Below are positions 1-8,324 of a stretch of DNA of 64,000 nucleotides, piece by piece. Below the pieces are notes generated by a model that saw nothing but the letters and a program-made list of their open reading frames with translations, was not told the origin of the DNA and ran no database searches. Position 1 is the first letter of the stretch, and the number at the start of each line of letters is the position of its first letter. The stretch spans positions 434,001 through 498,000 of the forward strand of contig NZ_JAHKKG010000002.1 in the NCBI RefSeq assembly GCF_018829635.1, written 5' to 3'. Position numbers and translations under genes: made by a program. The stretch is from Paractinoplanes bogorensis. Its GTDB lineage: Bacteria > Actinomycetota > Actinomycetes > Mycobacteriales > Micromonosporaceae.

Positions 1-57
1 CTGGGCCTGTCGATCCTCGACCAGGCGATCACAGAGGTGACAGCAGCGACGCGATGA
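1..57 (+). CDS. C-terminal end of a gene entering from the left (partial)
   Basis: Frame 1 is open from the first base to a TGA at 55-57. It would encode the last 18 residues (LGLSILDQAITEVTAATR) of a protein that starts outside the window. The composition looks like a normal protein end, and its stop would overlap the 3' end of the convergent gene that follows. Short overlaps of convergent genes also occur elsewhere here. Eighteen codons are too few to be sure, and no function can be given. Confidence 0.3.
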   Translation: MGLSILDQAITEVTAATR

Positions 58-1132
58 TCACGGTGTCGACGGTGAAGTAGTGCTCGGGCGCCCCCGGATC
101 GGCCGGCCCGTCCCCGGTCAGGCGCTCGATCGCCACCCAACCGTCGGTCACCTGCCACAACCCCGGCTTCCAGTCCAGCCGCTCACTGCCCACGGCCAGC
201 GGAAAGTCGGCCACGACGTGCCCCGACCGCAGCACCTGCAGATGCCGGTCCGCGGTCAGCACCACGAGTCGCCCCGAGGAAACACCGAGCACCTGTACGC
301 CCGATGGCACACGCTCAAACGCACCATCAACGACCGAAATGTCCGAGTCGTCCAGCTCAACAACACGGCGAGGCGTCACACCGGTGGTGAGAAAGCCCTG
401 CCCCCGGGCATCCCGCATCCCCTGACACGCCGACACGGCAACACCGCAGGTCAAAGGCGTATAAGGGCCTTCCCCGTACGCCGGCAGCGCCACCCCGGTA
501 ACCGCATCGAACCCGCCGGTGGCACAGAAGTACTGCCCGCCCAGAGTCGTGAACCCGTCTCCGCACCCCGCCGGCACGGTCACCGTCCAGAGCAGCGCCC
601 CGCTGTCCACCTCGTACGCGGAAAGCTTCTGATCGGCCTGCACCAGCACCGAGTCGGCGGCCACGTGCAGACCGGCCGGTGCCCACACGGTCGACGCCCC
701 GGTGCGATGCCCGTCGAAGGCCGGCGCCGGCCCGCTGTTGACCCGCCAGCTCTCGCGACCGCTACGGGCGTCGACCGCGACCAGCACCCCGTCCGACCAG
801 CGGCTGATCACCGTGGTTCCGGCCGCCACCACCCCGGACACCGTGGCCGGCCAGCGCCGCAGCGACCAGCGGGCGGTGTTCACGGTCTTGGCGTCGACCG
901 GACCGTCGGCGCGCACCTGCCGCTGACCGGCGTAGACCCGGATCCGCTGGTCGACGATCAGCGGCGCCACGTTCGTCCGCCCGGTCACCTGCGCCGTCAC
1001 GACCGAGGGCAGCGGATAGGGCGTCGCGGCGGGCGACAGCACCTCGGCCGGGGCCAGCACCCGCCAGCCGATCAGACCGGCCGCCGCCACCAGCACGAGC
1101 GCCACCAGCGATCGCAGCAGCACCCGGGACAC
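29..1132 (-). CDS. membrane-anchored PQQ-type beta-propeller-like protein
   Basis: 367 aa with a GTG start. An N-terminal membrane segment (about residues 8-28, rich in V/A/L) is followed by an extracytoplasmic domain. That domain has repeated blade-like segments such as 'VDARSGRESWRV' and 'YEVDSGALLWTV'. This A-x-x-G-x-x-x-W pattern is typical of PQQ/BamB-like propellers that act as structural or binding domains rather than enzymes. Four cysteines in mid-protein (about residues 190-240) could form disulfides outside the cell. The gene is separated by only 14 bp from the next minus-strand gene, which lies upstream of it, so the two may be co-transcribed. The exact role is unknown. Confidence 0.8.
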   Translation of the reverse strand: MSRVLLRSLVALVLVAAAGLIGWRVLAPAEVLSPAATPYPLPSVVTAQVTGRTNVAPLIVDQRIRVYAGQRQVRADGPVDAKTVNTARWSLRRWPATVSGVVAAGTTVISRWSDGVLVAVDARSGRESWRVNSGPAPAFDGHRTGASTVWAPAGLHVAADSVLVQADQKLSAYEVDSGALLWTVTVPAGCGDGFTTLGGQYFCATGGFDAVTGVALPAYGEGPYTPLTCGVAVSACQGMRDARGQGFLTTGVTPRRVVELDDSDISVVDGAFERVPSGVQVLGVSSGRLVVLTADRHLQVLRSGHVVADFPLAVGSERLDWKPGLWQVTDGWVAIERLTGDGPADPGAPEHYFTVDTVIIASLLSPL

Positions 1133-1146
1133 CCGGGAAGCGTATG

Positions 1147-1605
1147 TCAGGCGACCGCCGCCAGGTCGTCGAGGTCGCGCCGCAGCACGCCCTCGGCCGT
1201 CTCAGCGGCCAGCCCGCCGAAGATCAGGGCCAGGATGCGGCCGGCCGGCGCGGTCGGGGCGCCCTCCTGCTTGACGGTGACCATCGTGCCGCCGCGATGC
1301 CGTCCGGAGATGACCGGGACGAACGAATAGGTCATCCGGTAGTCGGCGCCGATGCCCGGCGAAGAGACGACGAACCGCTCGGGCACCTCGCACTCGCGTA
1401 CCCGGAACTCCTCGGTGACCTCGCCGCCGTCGGCCATCGCGCGCGTCTCCCGCCAGACCGTGCCCGCGTCGAACGGCCCGTGCGTGCGCACCTCGACCCG
1501 GGTGACGGCGGTGAGCCACTCGCGGCGCCGGCTCAGATCGGTGAACACCTGCCAGACCGCCGCGACCGGCGCGTCGATCAGGCGGGTCACCACGACCGTC
1601 GACAT
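1147..1605 (-). CDS. SRPBCC / polyketide-cyclase-like protein
   Basis: 152 aa. The start (MSTVVVTRLIDAPVAAVWQV) shows the usual SRPBCC opening, a beta strand followed by 'I-x-A-P-x-x-x-V-W'. The Trp and Tyr pattern and the C-terminal helix (AETAEGVLRRDLDDLAA) fit a complete START-like fold of normal length. These small cytosolic proteins bind hydrophobic ligands, and the ligand here cannot be read from the sequence. A G-rich stretch a few bases before the ATG could serve as the ribosome binding site. It lies 33 bp downstream of the fumarylacetoacetase gene on the same strand and may be read through from it. Confidence 0.8.
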   Translation of the reverse strand: MSTVVVTRLIDAPVAAVWQVFTDLSRRREWLTAVTRVEVRTHGPFDAGTVWRETRAMADGGEVTEEFRVRECEVPERFVVSSPGIGADYRMTYSFVPVISGRHRGGTMVTVKQEGAPTAPAGRILALIFGGLAAETAEGVLRRDLDDLAAVA

Positions 1606-1638
1606 AGCGTCACCCCCGCGTACACGTTACGACATGTT

Positions 1639-2739
1639 CTAGGTGACGATAGTGCCGGAAACCGAGCCCAGGGAGATCTCGGTGCCGGCCGCCGAGCGGG
1701 CCGTGCCGCCGATGCGCACGTGGTCGCCGTCGAGCAGGAAGCCGCGCTCGGTGCCGTCGGCCAGCTTGACCGGTTCGTCGCCGTTGCGGGTCAGTTCGAG
1801 GAACGAGCCGGCCTGGTCGCGGGCCGGCCCCGAGACCGTGCCCGAGGCGTAGAGGTCGCCGGTCCGTACGGAAGCGCCGTTGCTGGTCAGATGGGCCAAC
1901 TGCTGGGCCGCGGTCCAATACATCGACGCGAACGGCGGCGTGCTGACCAGCGTGTCGTTCCACTCGACGGTCAGGCGCAGGTCGAAGGCGGGCCCGGCCG
2001 GGCGCAGGTAGTCGAGCGGCTCCGGATCTTGCGCGGGTGGGGGAGCGGTGGCCAGCGCGTCGAGCGGCGTCACCCACGGCGACACCGAGGTCGCGAACGA
2101 CTTGGCCAGGAACGGCCCGAGCGGACGGTACTCCCAGGCCTGCAGGTCGCGGGCCGACCAGTCGTTGACCAGGGTGACGCCGAAGACGTGCTCGGCGAAG
2201 TCGGTGGTCGCGATCCGGCGGCCGGGGCGTCCGACGACAAAACCCACCTCGGCCTCGACGTCGAGCCGCCGGGTCGGGCCGAACTCACCCGCCCCGAGCT
2301 GACCGTGCGGGCGCGGGATCGGCGTGCCCGAGACGACGACGGTCGCCGAGCGGCCGTGATAGCCGATCGGCAGGTGCTTCCACTGCGGCGACAGGCCGGG
2401 TGACTCGGGCCGCAGGATCGACGAGACGTTGAGCGCGTGATGCTCGGACGAATAGAAGTCGGTGTAGTCGGCGACCGCGAACGGCAGGTGCAGGGTCACG
2501 TCGCGCAGCGGGATCAGCGGCGGCCCGGCCGTCACATGGGCCACTACCTGCTCGCGCGCGGCGGTCCACTCCCGACGACCGGCCGCCATCAGCGGGTCGA
2601 GCGACCGCGCGGAGAGGTGCCCGCCGAGCGCCGACAGATCAACTACGTCGGTTCCCAGCCGTACGCCGATGCGCCGCTCGCCGTTGGGCCGGCTGAAGAC
2701 GCCGTACGGGAGATTGTCGAGACCGAACCCTGCACTCAT
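1639..2739 (-). CDS. fahA: fumarylacetoacetase
   Basis: 366 aa from the ATG at 2739 (MSAGFGLDNL). It hydrolyses 4-fumarylacetoacetate to fumarate and acetoacetate, the last step of tyrosine and phenylalanine breakdown through homogentisate. Family hallmarks are intact. In DYTDFYSSEHH (residues 91-101), Asp94 corresponds to the metal ligand Asp126 of mouse FAH and His101 to the catalytic His133. DVEAEVGF carries the two Glu ligands, and NDWSARDLQAWEYRPLGPF carries the Asp ligand. I chose this start because its ATGA overlaps the TGA of the upstream gene. Upstream in-frame sequence is arginine-rich, non-native coding. It is the second gene of the operon divergent from hmgA. Confidence 0.95.
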   Translation of the reverse strand: MSAGFGLDNLPYGVFSRPNGERRIGVRLGTDVVDLSALGGHLSARSLDPLMAAGRREWTAAREQVVAHVTAGPPLIPLRDVTLHLPFAVADYTDFYSSEHHALNVSSILRPESPGLSPQWKHLPIGYHGRSATVVVSGTPIPRPHGQLGAGEFGPTRRLDVEAEVGFVVGRPGRRIATTDFAEHVFGVTLVNDWSARDLQAWEYRPLGPFLAKSFATSVSPWVTPLDALATAPPPAQDPEPLDYLRPAGPAFDLRLTVEWNDTLVSTPPFASMYWTAAQQLAHLTSNGASVRTGDLYASGTVSGPARDQAGSFLELTRNGDEPVKLADGTERGFLLDGDHVRIGGTARSAAGTEISLGSVSGTIVT

Positions 2740-3578
2740 TCGTACCCACCGTTGATCAGTCCGAGGCGCACCAGTTCGGTGAGCGGTTCGACGACGTTGG
2801 CCGCGCCGAAGCCCACGAACATCGGGCGCGGATCGCTGCGCCGGGCCCGGCACGCCTCGACCAGGGGCACCGGGTGGGTCGCGGCCAGCACCTCGGCCAC
2901 CTCGGCGACCTCGGCGCCATCGGTCGCGCTGACCGAGGCGGCCAGCACGTTGAGAAAGCCGTGGTGGGTGAACCCGGTCTCGGGGTCGGTGTGCCGGATC
3001 GCATGCCGCAGCCCGGCGGCCAGCCGGAACGGCAGCTCCCGGTCGCGGCAGGCGCAGAGCACGGCGGCCAGTTCGACCGGCGTGGGGAACAGTTCGGCCG
3101 CGAGCCCGCCGACCCGGAACTTGGGGGCCATCCGCACCCCGGCCCCACGCGCCTCGGCCACCGTGTCCAGGGCGCCGAGCAGTCCCCAGCTGAGCGGGAT
3201 CTCGGCAAAGACCGGCAGACCGTCGCGCTCGGCCAGCCCGCGCAGGTCGGCCAGCCCGGGTTGCGGATCTTCCCCGCGGCGGGCGACCGCGGCCTCGAGG
3301 TGCTGCACCCGGCCGCCGGCCGCGCGTAGCTTCTCCACCGCGACCGGCACCGCGCCCATGCTGACGTCGCCGACCAGGGCGACCGGCAGGTCGTCGGCCC
3401 GCAGGTCGGCGCCGATCAGCGACGCGGGCAGCAGCAACGGACCGAGCAGACCGGCGAACCAGCCCGCACGGTGCTCGTCGTGCTTGGCGACGGCCTCGGC
3501 CGCGCTCGTGGGGCTGGGCGGCAGCAGCGAGGCGTCGTCCACCAGCCCGGCGAAGAGCGGAGGAACCGACGTTGACAC
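2736..3578 (-). CDS. conserved protein of unknown function linked to homogentisate catabolism
   Basis: 280 aa from the GTG at 3578. Recognisable conserved stretches are 'LFAGLVDDASLLPP' at the N terminus, 'PVFAEIPLSW', 'RMAPKFRVGG' and 'LPFRLAAGLRHAIRH', followed by HGFLNVL. Alternating strands and helices with conserved Lys, Glu and His suggest a TIM-barrel-like enzyme, but I know of no assigned reaction. It is translationally coupled (ATGA) to fahA and divergent from hmgA, so a role in tyrosine breakdown is likely. The local set contains no glutathione-type maleylacetoacetate isomerase, so the missing isomerisation is one possible job; that is inference only. The start is supported by a -10-like TAGGTT ending 7 nt before the GTG (leaderless pattern). 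Confidence 0.75.
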   Translation of the reverse strand: MSTSVPPLFAGLVDDASLLPPSPTSAAEAVAKHDEHRAGWFAGLLGPLLLPASLIGADLRADDLPVALVGDVSMGAVPVAVEKLRAAGGRVQHLEAAVARRGEDPQPGLADLRGLAERDGLPVFAEIPLSWGLLGALDTVAEARGAGVRMAPKFRVGGLAAELFPTPVELAAVLCACRDRELPFRLAAGLRHAIRHTDPETGFTHHGFLNVLAASVSATDGAEVAEVAEVLAATHPVPLVEACRARRSDPRPMFVGFGAANVVEPLTELVRLGLINGGYE

Positions 3579-3580
3579 GA

Positions 3581-3628
3581 ATCCGAACCTAATAGACGCT
3601 TCGGATAGTGGACAACCACGTCCGCTAT
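3581..3628. promoter_or_regulatory. divergent promoter region with two inverted repeats between fahA operon and hmgA
   Basis: Two inverted repeats share the 93-bp divergent space. The first is ATCCGAA-N12-TTCGGAT (3581-3606), a perfect 7-bp pair whose left arm covers the probable -10/start region of the minus-strand operon. The second is ATAGTGGAC-N6-GTCCGCTAT (3605-3628), 9-bp arms with one mismatch, lying upstream of hmgA. They look like operators for one or two regulators controlling both directions. No regulator gene is adjacent, so its identity is unknown. Confidence 0.5.
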
Positions 3629-3671
3629 GTCGGTTTTGCCAACGAGGTATCACCCCAGGTGGGAGGCAACG

Positions 3672-4829
3672 GTGCCCTACTACCGCAGCGTCGGCGAGGT
3701 GCCGCACAAGAGGCACACACAGTTCCGGCGCCCGGACGGCGGTCTCTACTCCGAGGAGCTGATGGGTCAGGAGGGTTTCTCCTCCGATTCCTCGCTGCTC
3801 TATCACCGGTATCCGCCGACGGCCATCGTCTCGGCCGACACCCACGAGTCGCCGGCCGTGAAGCGTTCTCCGAACCTGCCGCTGAAACCGCGCCACCTGC
3901 GGACCCACAAGCTCGACGCAGGCCCGGCCGACGCGGTGCTGGGCCGTCGCGCGCTGCTGGCCAACGACGACGTCCGGATCGGCTACGTGGTCGCCGACCG
4001 GCCGTCCCCGCTCTATCGCGACGCCGTCGGCGACGAACTGCTCTACGTCGAGGACGGCCGGGTGGTCGTCGAGACGAGCTTCGGTGCACTCGAGGCCGGT
4101 CCGGGCGACTACGTGATCGTCCCGACCTCGGTCGTGCACCGGATCGTGCCGGTGGACGGACCGGCCCGCCTGCTGACGATCGAGGCGAACGGCCACATCG
4201 GACCGCCGAAGCGCTATCTGTCGGTGCGCGGCCAGTACCTCGAGCACGCGCCCTACTGCGAGCGTGACCTGCGCGGCCCGTCGGAGCCGCTGCTGGTCGA
4301 CGAGACCGACGTCGAGGTGCTGGTCAAGCACCGGGCCGGCTGGACCCGGCACGTCTACGCGCACCATCCGTTCGACGTGGTCGGCTGGGACGGCTGCCTC
4401 TATCCGTGGGCGTTCTCGATCCACGACTTCGAGCCGATCACCGGCCGCGTGCACCAGCCGCCGCCGGTGCACCAGACGTTCGAGGGGCCCAACTTCGTGG
4501 TCTGCTCGTTCGTCCCGCGCAAGGTCGACTATCACCCGCTGGCCATCCCGGTGCCGTACAACCACCACAACGTCGACTCCGACGAGATGATGTTCTACAC
4601 CGGCGGCAACTACGAGGCCCGCCGCGGTTCGGGCATCGAGCAGGGCTCGATCTCGCTGCACCCGTCCGGCTTCACCCACGGCCCCCAGCCCGGTGCGGTC
4701 GAGCGGGCCCTGGGTGTCGAGGCGTTCGACGAGCTGGCCGTCATGGTCGACACGTTCCGCCCGCTCGACCTGTGCGACAACGCGCTCGCCGTCGAGGACA
4801 CCGCCTACGCCTGGACCTGGAACCGCTAA
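3672..4829 (+). CDS. hmgA: homogentisate 1,2-dioxygenase
   Basis: 385 aa from the GTG at 3672, chosen because GGTGGGAGG lies just before it and because the protein then begins VPYYRSVGEVP, the usual start of the family. It opens the ring of homogentisate to 4-maleylacetoacetate using Fe(II) and O2. The cupin core carries the metal-site region NHHNVDSDEMMFY and then LHPSGFTHGPQPG near the C terminus, supplying His and Glu ligands. It is shorter than the human enzyme (445 aa), as is common for actinobacterial homologues. It is divergent from the fahA operon, and its stop overlaps the convergent gene by 4 bp. Confidence 0.93.
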   Translation: MPYYRSVGEVPHKRHTQFRRPDGGLYSEELMGQEGFSSDSSLLYHRYPPTAIVSADTHESPAVKRSPNLPLKPRHLRTHKLDAGPADAVLGRRALLANDDVRIGYVVADRPSPLYRDAVGDELLYVEDGRVVVETSFGALEAGPGDYVIVPTSVVHRIVPVDGPARLLTIEANGHIGPPKRYLSVRGQYLEHAPYCERDLRGPSEPLLVDETDVEVLVKHRAGWTRHVYAHHPFDVVGWDGCLYPWAFSIHDFEPITGRVHQPPPVHQTFEGPNFVVCSFVPRKVDYHPLAIPVPYNHHNVDSDEMMFYTGGNYEARRGSGIEQGSISLHPSGFTHGPQPGAVERALGVEAFDELAVMVDTFRPLDLCDNALAVEDTAYAWTWNR

Positions 4830-5485
4830 GCGGACAGGACCGACAGCTCGACCAGGAGCTTGGCCGGGAGCGGCTTCTCGTCCGGAAAGGACGGCACCCG
4901 GAAGACCACCGTGCTCGCGTCCTTGTGCAGGCAGTAGGCGCGGCCGGGGGTCAGCTGCAGATAGTCGCCGGAGTACTGCACGCCGTTGGCCTCGGCGCAG
5001 GCGGCCGGGTCGGCGAACGGATCCCCGGTCGCCGGCCCGATGGTCGCCCGTCCCTCGAGCGGCTCGGCACTCCAGACGCGCTGGTCGCCGCCCGTGCAGT
5101 TCTGTACTTTCTCGTCCTTGCCGGGCGTCGAGCAGAGCAGCGAGATGTCGCCGGTGTAGGCATCGGTGCCGGGGCGCGGGGGCAGCAGCCACAGGGCGCC
5201 CTGCGGGTATTTGTCGCCCGTACCCATCGGAACCTCGATCTTCAGGATCGCCGTCCCGAGCCCCTGCCGGGCCGGCGCCGACGACCCGATGACCTTGGGG
5301 AGCGCGGCCGGTTCGTCGCCGGTCTGGCTGCGATAGAGCGCCACCGCGAACGCCCCGGCGGCCACCACGGCCACCGCCAGCGCCCCAGCCAGCGCCGCGT
5401 GGCTGATCCGGTCACGCCGCACGACCAGAACCGCGACCGCGATCAGCACGACGACCGCGACGACCGCGATCACGAGATCCACCAT
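4826..5485 (-). CDS. two-helix membrane protein with extracytoplasmic domain, unknown function
   Basis: 219 aa from ATG 5485. Two transmembrane helices lie at the N terminus (about residues 3-22 and 32-51). An extracytoplasmic region with four Cys (in LLCSTPG, QNCTGG, AACAEA, AYCLHK) could carry two disulfides. I do not recognise the family. Its ATG overlaps in antiparallel (CATG) with an ATG of the divergent NB-ARC gene, and its 3' end overlaps hmgA by 4 bp. A weak link to its neighbours is all that can be said. Confidence 0.7.
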   Translation of the reverse strand: MVDLVIAVVAVVVLIAVAVLVVRRDRISHAALAGALAVAVVAAGAFAVALYRSQTGDEPAALPKVIGSSAPARQGLGTAILKIEVPMGTGDKYPQGALWLLPPRPGTDAYTGDISLLCSTPGKDEKVQNCTGGDQRVWSAEPLEGRATIGPATGDPFADPAACAEANGVQYSGDYLQLTPGRAYCLHKDASTVVFRVPSFPDEKPLPAKLLVELSVLSA

Positions 5486-5534
5486 GCCCGATAAGGTACT
5501 CACCACCCTGTCGAGGCCGGGCCGGGGACGCCTA

Positions 5535-8285
5535 GTGTTCAGCGACGTGGGGTTTGTCGTCGATGTCGCGCTGCTGGACCGGCTGGCGTACCTGGGCGGC
5601 AACATCTCCGCGCTGCACCGCGAACTGGTGGCGGAGGCCGGCGGCGCCCGGGTACCGAGCCTGGCCACAGTGCACCGTGCGGTGACACGGGCGCTGGCCA
5701 CCGACGGGCCGGCGGGCCCCGGGCCGGAACCGCCCGAACCCGGCGCGGCGATGACCGTGGACGAGCTGGCCGAACGGCTCGGTGCCCTCAAGGTCTGGGC
5801 CGGTGATCCGTCCTACGCACGGATCACCACGCTGGTCAACGCCTTGTGGGGCGACGGCGAGCTGGTCGGGCGCACCACCGTGGGCGACTGTTTCCGGCCC
5901 GGGCGACGCCGGCTCAGCTCCGACCTGGTGACGGCGATCGTCCAGGTGCTGCATCCCGATCCCGGCTATCGGGCGCGCTGGCAGCAGGCTCTGCAGGCGG
6001 TCGCCGGTCGCCGGGAGGCCGGTGCTCAGGTCCGCGTCTACGACACCCTGCCGCCGGAGCTGCCGCTGTTCACCGGCCGGGCCGACGAGTTGCGCCACCT
6101 GCGGGACGCGCTGTCCACGGACGGCCCGGTCGTGATCGCCGCGATCAAGGGGATGGCCGGAGTCGGCAAGACCGAGTTGGCCGTACGGGCGGCCCACCTG
6201 CTCCCGCACGAGCGGACGCTCTTCGTCAGCCTGCGCGGTTTCGATCCCGACCAGCCGCCGGCCGACCCGATCGCCGTGCTGGACGGCTTCCTGCGGTTGC
6301 TCGGCGTGCCCGGCTCGGCCGTCCCGCACGACCTCGACGCCTGCCGGCGGCTCTACGACGAGCGGCTGGCCGGCACCCGGACGTTGATCGTGCTGGACAA
6401 CGCGGCCGACGCCGACCAGGTCCGGCCGCTGCTGCCGGCCACGCCGGGCTGTTCGGTGCTGGTCACCAGCCGACGCAGCCTCGACGCTCTGCAGCCGGCC
6501 GTCTCGCTGACGCTCGAGGTGTTCGGCCGCCCGGAAGCTCTGCGGTTGCTGTCCGACGAGGTCGGCGCGGCCACGGTCTGCGACGACCTCGACGCCGCGG
6601 TCCGCATCACCGAGCTCTGTGGACGGTTGCCCCTCGCGCTCGGCCTGGTCGCGGCGCAGGTGCGGGCCACACCCGGCTGGAGCCTGACCGACCACGCGGA
6701 CCGGCTCGACGAGCATCGCCGGGCCGGGCGCCTGGACGACGGCGTGGCCCTCGCCCTCGACCGGTCTTACCGCAACCTGGACGACGACCGGCAGCGGCTG
6801 CTCCGGCTGGTGGCGCTGCACCCGGCCGGAGACTTCGACGCCTACGCCGCGGCCGCATTGACCGGCGACGACCTGGGGACGGTCCGCACCGGGCTCCGGC
6901 AGCTCTACGACGATCACCTGATCCAGTTCGTCGGCGACGACCGCTACTCGCAGCACGACCTGATCCGCCTGCACGCGGCCGACCGGGCCCACGACCAGGA
7001 GCGACCGGCCGAGCGCCGGGCCGCCCTGACCCGCCTGCTCGACCACTACCTGGCCACCAGCGTGGCCGCGATGCGGGTGCTCTATCCCACCGGCGCCGAC
7101 CGTCGCCCGCAGGCCCCGGTGACGACCACCGCGGCGCCGGCCCTGCCCGGCCCGGATGCCGCCTCGACGTGGTTGAGCGCCGAGCATTCCACGCTGATGG
7201 CGCTCGCCGCGTACACCGCCGGTCACGGATGGCCGACGCACACCACCCGGCTCGCCGAGACGATGTTCCGGCACCTGCTCAACACCAGTTATCGCGACCT
7301 GCTGGTGATGAACGACCGCGCGGTGGAGGCCGCCCGGTCGGTCGGCGATGTCCGCGCCGAGGCCACCGCCCTGTCCGCCTTGGGCGTCGCTTACACCAAC
7401 CTGGGCCGCAACGAACCGGCCGCCGACCGTCTCCAGCGATCGGCCACGCTCTTCGCGAGCATCGACGACGTCCGCGGTCAGGCCCACGCGGTGCTCAACC
7501 TGGCCAACATCGAGTTCTACCGACGCGGCCCGGCCGCCTCGCGGGTGCACTACGAGAAGGCGCTCGCCCTCTATCGGGCCGCCGGCGACCGGATCGGCGA
7601 GGCCCGGGCCCTGGACAACCTCGGCTACGGCGAGGGCACGCTCGGCAACTTCGACGAGGCGCTCGACTTCCTGACCCGGGGGCTCGCGGTCCACGTCGAA
7701 CTGGCCGACTCGCACGGCATCGCCAAGGGCCTGGCCAACCTGGCCAACATCGAGGCCCGGTGCGGTCGGCTGGACGAGGCCGAGGAGCACTGCCGCGAGT
7801 CGCTCGGTCTGTGCCTGCGGCTCGGCAACCGCAGCGTCGAGGCGGATGCGCTGGACGCCCTGGGCCTGGTCTGCACCCGCCGCGGCGAGCCGGAACGCGC
7901 CATTCACCTGCACGAACAGGCGCTGGCGATCACCCGGGAGTCGGGCGACCGGGTCACCGAGGCCGACATCCTCAACAACCTCGGCGAGGCGGCCCGGGCG
8001 GCCGGCCGGCTCGAGTCGTCGGTCGCCCACTTCGAGGCGGCGCTGGCCATCGCGGCCGAGAGCGGGATGGCCGAGCAGCGGGGACGGGCGTACGCGGGTC
8101 TCGCGCGCACCCGGGAACGGCAGAGCGGGGACGCGCAGCCCAACGATGACGCCGTAGGCGGCGTGCGCCATCGTTTCCCCCGTTCGGCTACCCGTTCCCG
8201 CTCGTCCGCATCGATCATCGCGGGGCGTTCGGAGCCAGCGCGAAATCCCGACCAACTCCGACCGTTTCTCAAGCGTTCGGGGTGA
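5535..8285 (+). CDS. NB-ARC / TPR STAND-type ATPase
   Basis: About 916 aa. There is a short N-terminal helical region (ALHRELVAEAGG...PSLATVHRAV) that could be helix-turn-helix-like, then the segment MTVDELAERLGALKVWAGDP common to actinobacterial members. The NB-ARC domain follows, with P-loop GMAGVGKTELA (near residue 210), a Walker B-like TLIVLDNAAD and the GxP-type 'RLPLAL'. A winged-helix-like part and about six TPR units (ALxNLGxxxxxxGxxxxA) complete it. Such proteins are signal-sensing oligomeric switches, often transcription-related. The start is ambiguous: ATG 5484 overlaps the divergent gene, GTG 5535 has GGGGA before it, and GTG 5547 would suit leaderless transcription from TAGTGT (5533-5538). 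The last 40 residues after the TPRs are Arg/Ser-rich and may not be structured. Confidence 0.85.
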   Translation: MFSDVGFVVDVALLDRLAYLGGNISALHRELVAEAGGARVPSLATVHRAVTRALATDGPAGPGPEPPEPGAAMTVDELAERLGALKVWAGDPSYARITTLVNALWGDGELVGRTTVGDCFRPGRRRLSSDLVTAIVQVLHPDPGYRARWQQALQAVAGRREAGAQVRVYDTLPPELPLFTGRADELRHLRDALSTDGPVVIAAIKGMAGVGKTELAVRAAHLLPHERTLFVSLRGFDPDQPPADPIAVLDGFLRLLGVPGSAVPHDLDACRRLYDERLAGTRTLIVLDNAADADQVRPLLPATPGCSVLVTSRRSLDALQPAVSLTLEVFGRPEALRLLSDEVGAATVCDDLDAAVRITELCGRLPLALGLVAAQVRATPGWSLTDHADRLDEHRRAGRLDDGVALALDRSYRNLDDDRQRLLRLVALHPAGDFDAYAAAALTGDDLGTVRTGLRQLYDDHLIQFVGDDRYSQHDLIRLHAADRAHDQERPAERRAALTRLLDHYLATSVAAMRVLYPTGADRRPQAPVTTTAAPALPGPDAASTWLSAEHSTLMALAAYTAGHGWPTHTTRLAETMFRHLLNTSYRDLLVMNDRAVEAARSVGDVRAEATALSALGVAYTNLGRNEPAADRLQRSATLFASIDDVRGQAHAVLNLANIEFYRRGPAASRVHYEKALALYRAAGDRIGEARALDNLGYGEGTLGNFDEALDFLTRGLAVHVELADSHGIAKGLANLANIEARCGRLDEAEEHCRESLGLCLRLGNRSVEADALDALGLVCTRRGEPERAIHLHEQALAITRESGDRVTEADILNNLGEAARAAGRLESSVAHFEAALAIAAESGMAEQRGRAYAGLARTRERQSGDAQPNDDAVGGVRHRFPRSATRSRSSASIIAGRSEPARNPDQLRPFLKRSG

Positions 8286-8317
8286 CGGGGCCGAAGCCGG
8301 GCAGCTTCGGCCCCGTC
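8284..8317. terminator. bidirectional hairpin terminator
   Basis: Perfect 14-bp inverted repeat GACGGGGCCGAAGC with a 6-nt loop CGGGCA, beginning inside the stop codon of the NB-ARC gene and ending 8 bp before the chitosanase stop. There is no T-run, as is usual in actinobacteria. Its position between two converging genes fits a shared terminator. Confidence 0.8.
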
Positions 8318-8324
8318 GGAGGGG

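Noticed and set aside
2736..5192. An 818-residue minus-strand protein across hmgA
   Set aside because: The part above 3578 is the antisense of hmgA; only the last 280 codons form a natural protein with a fitting start.
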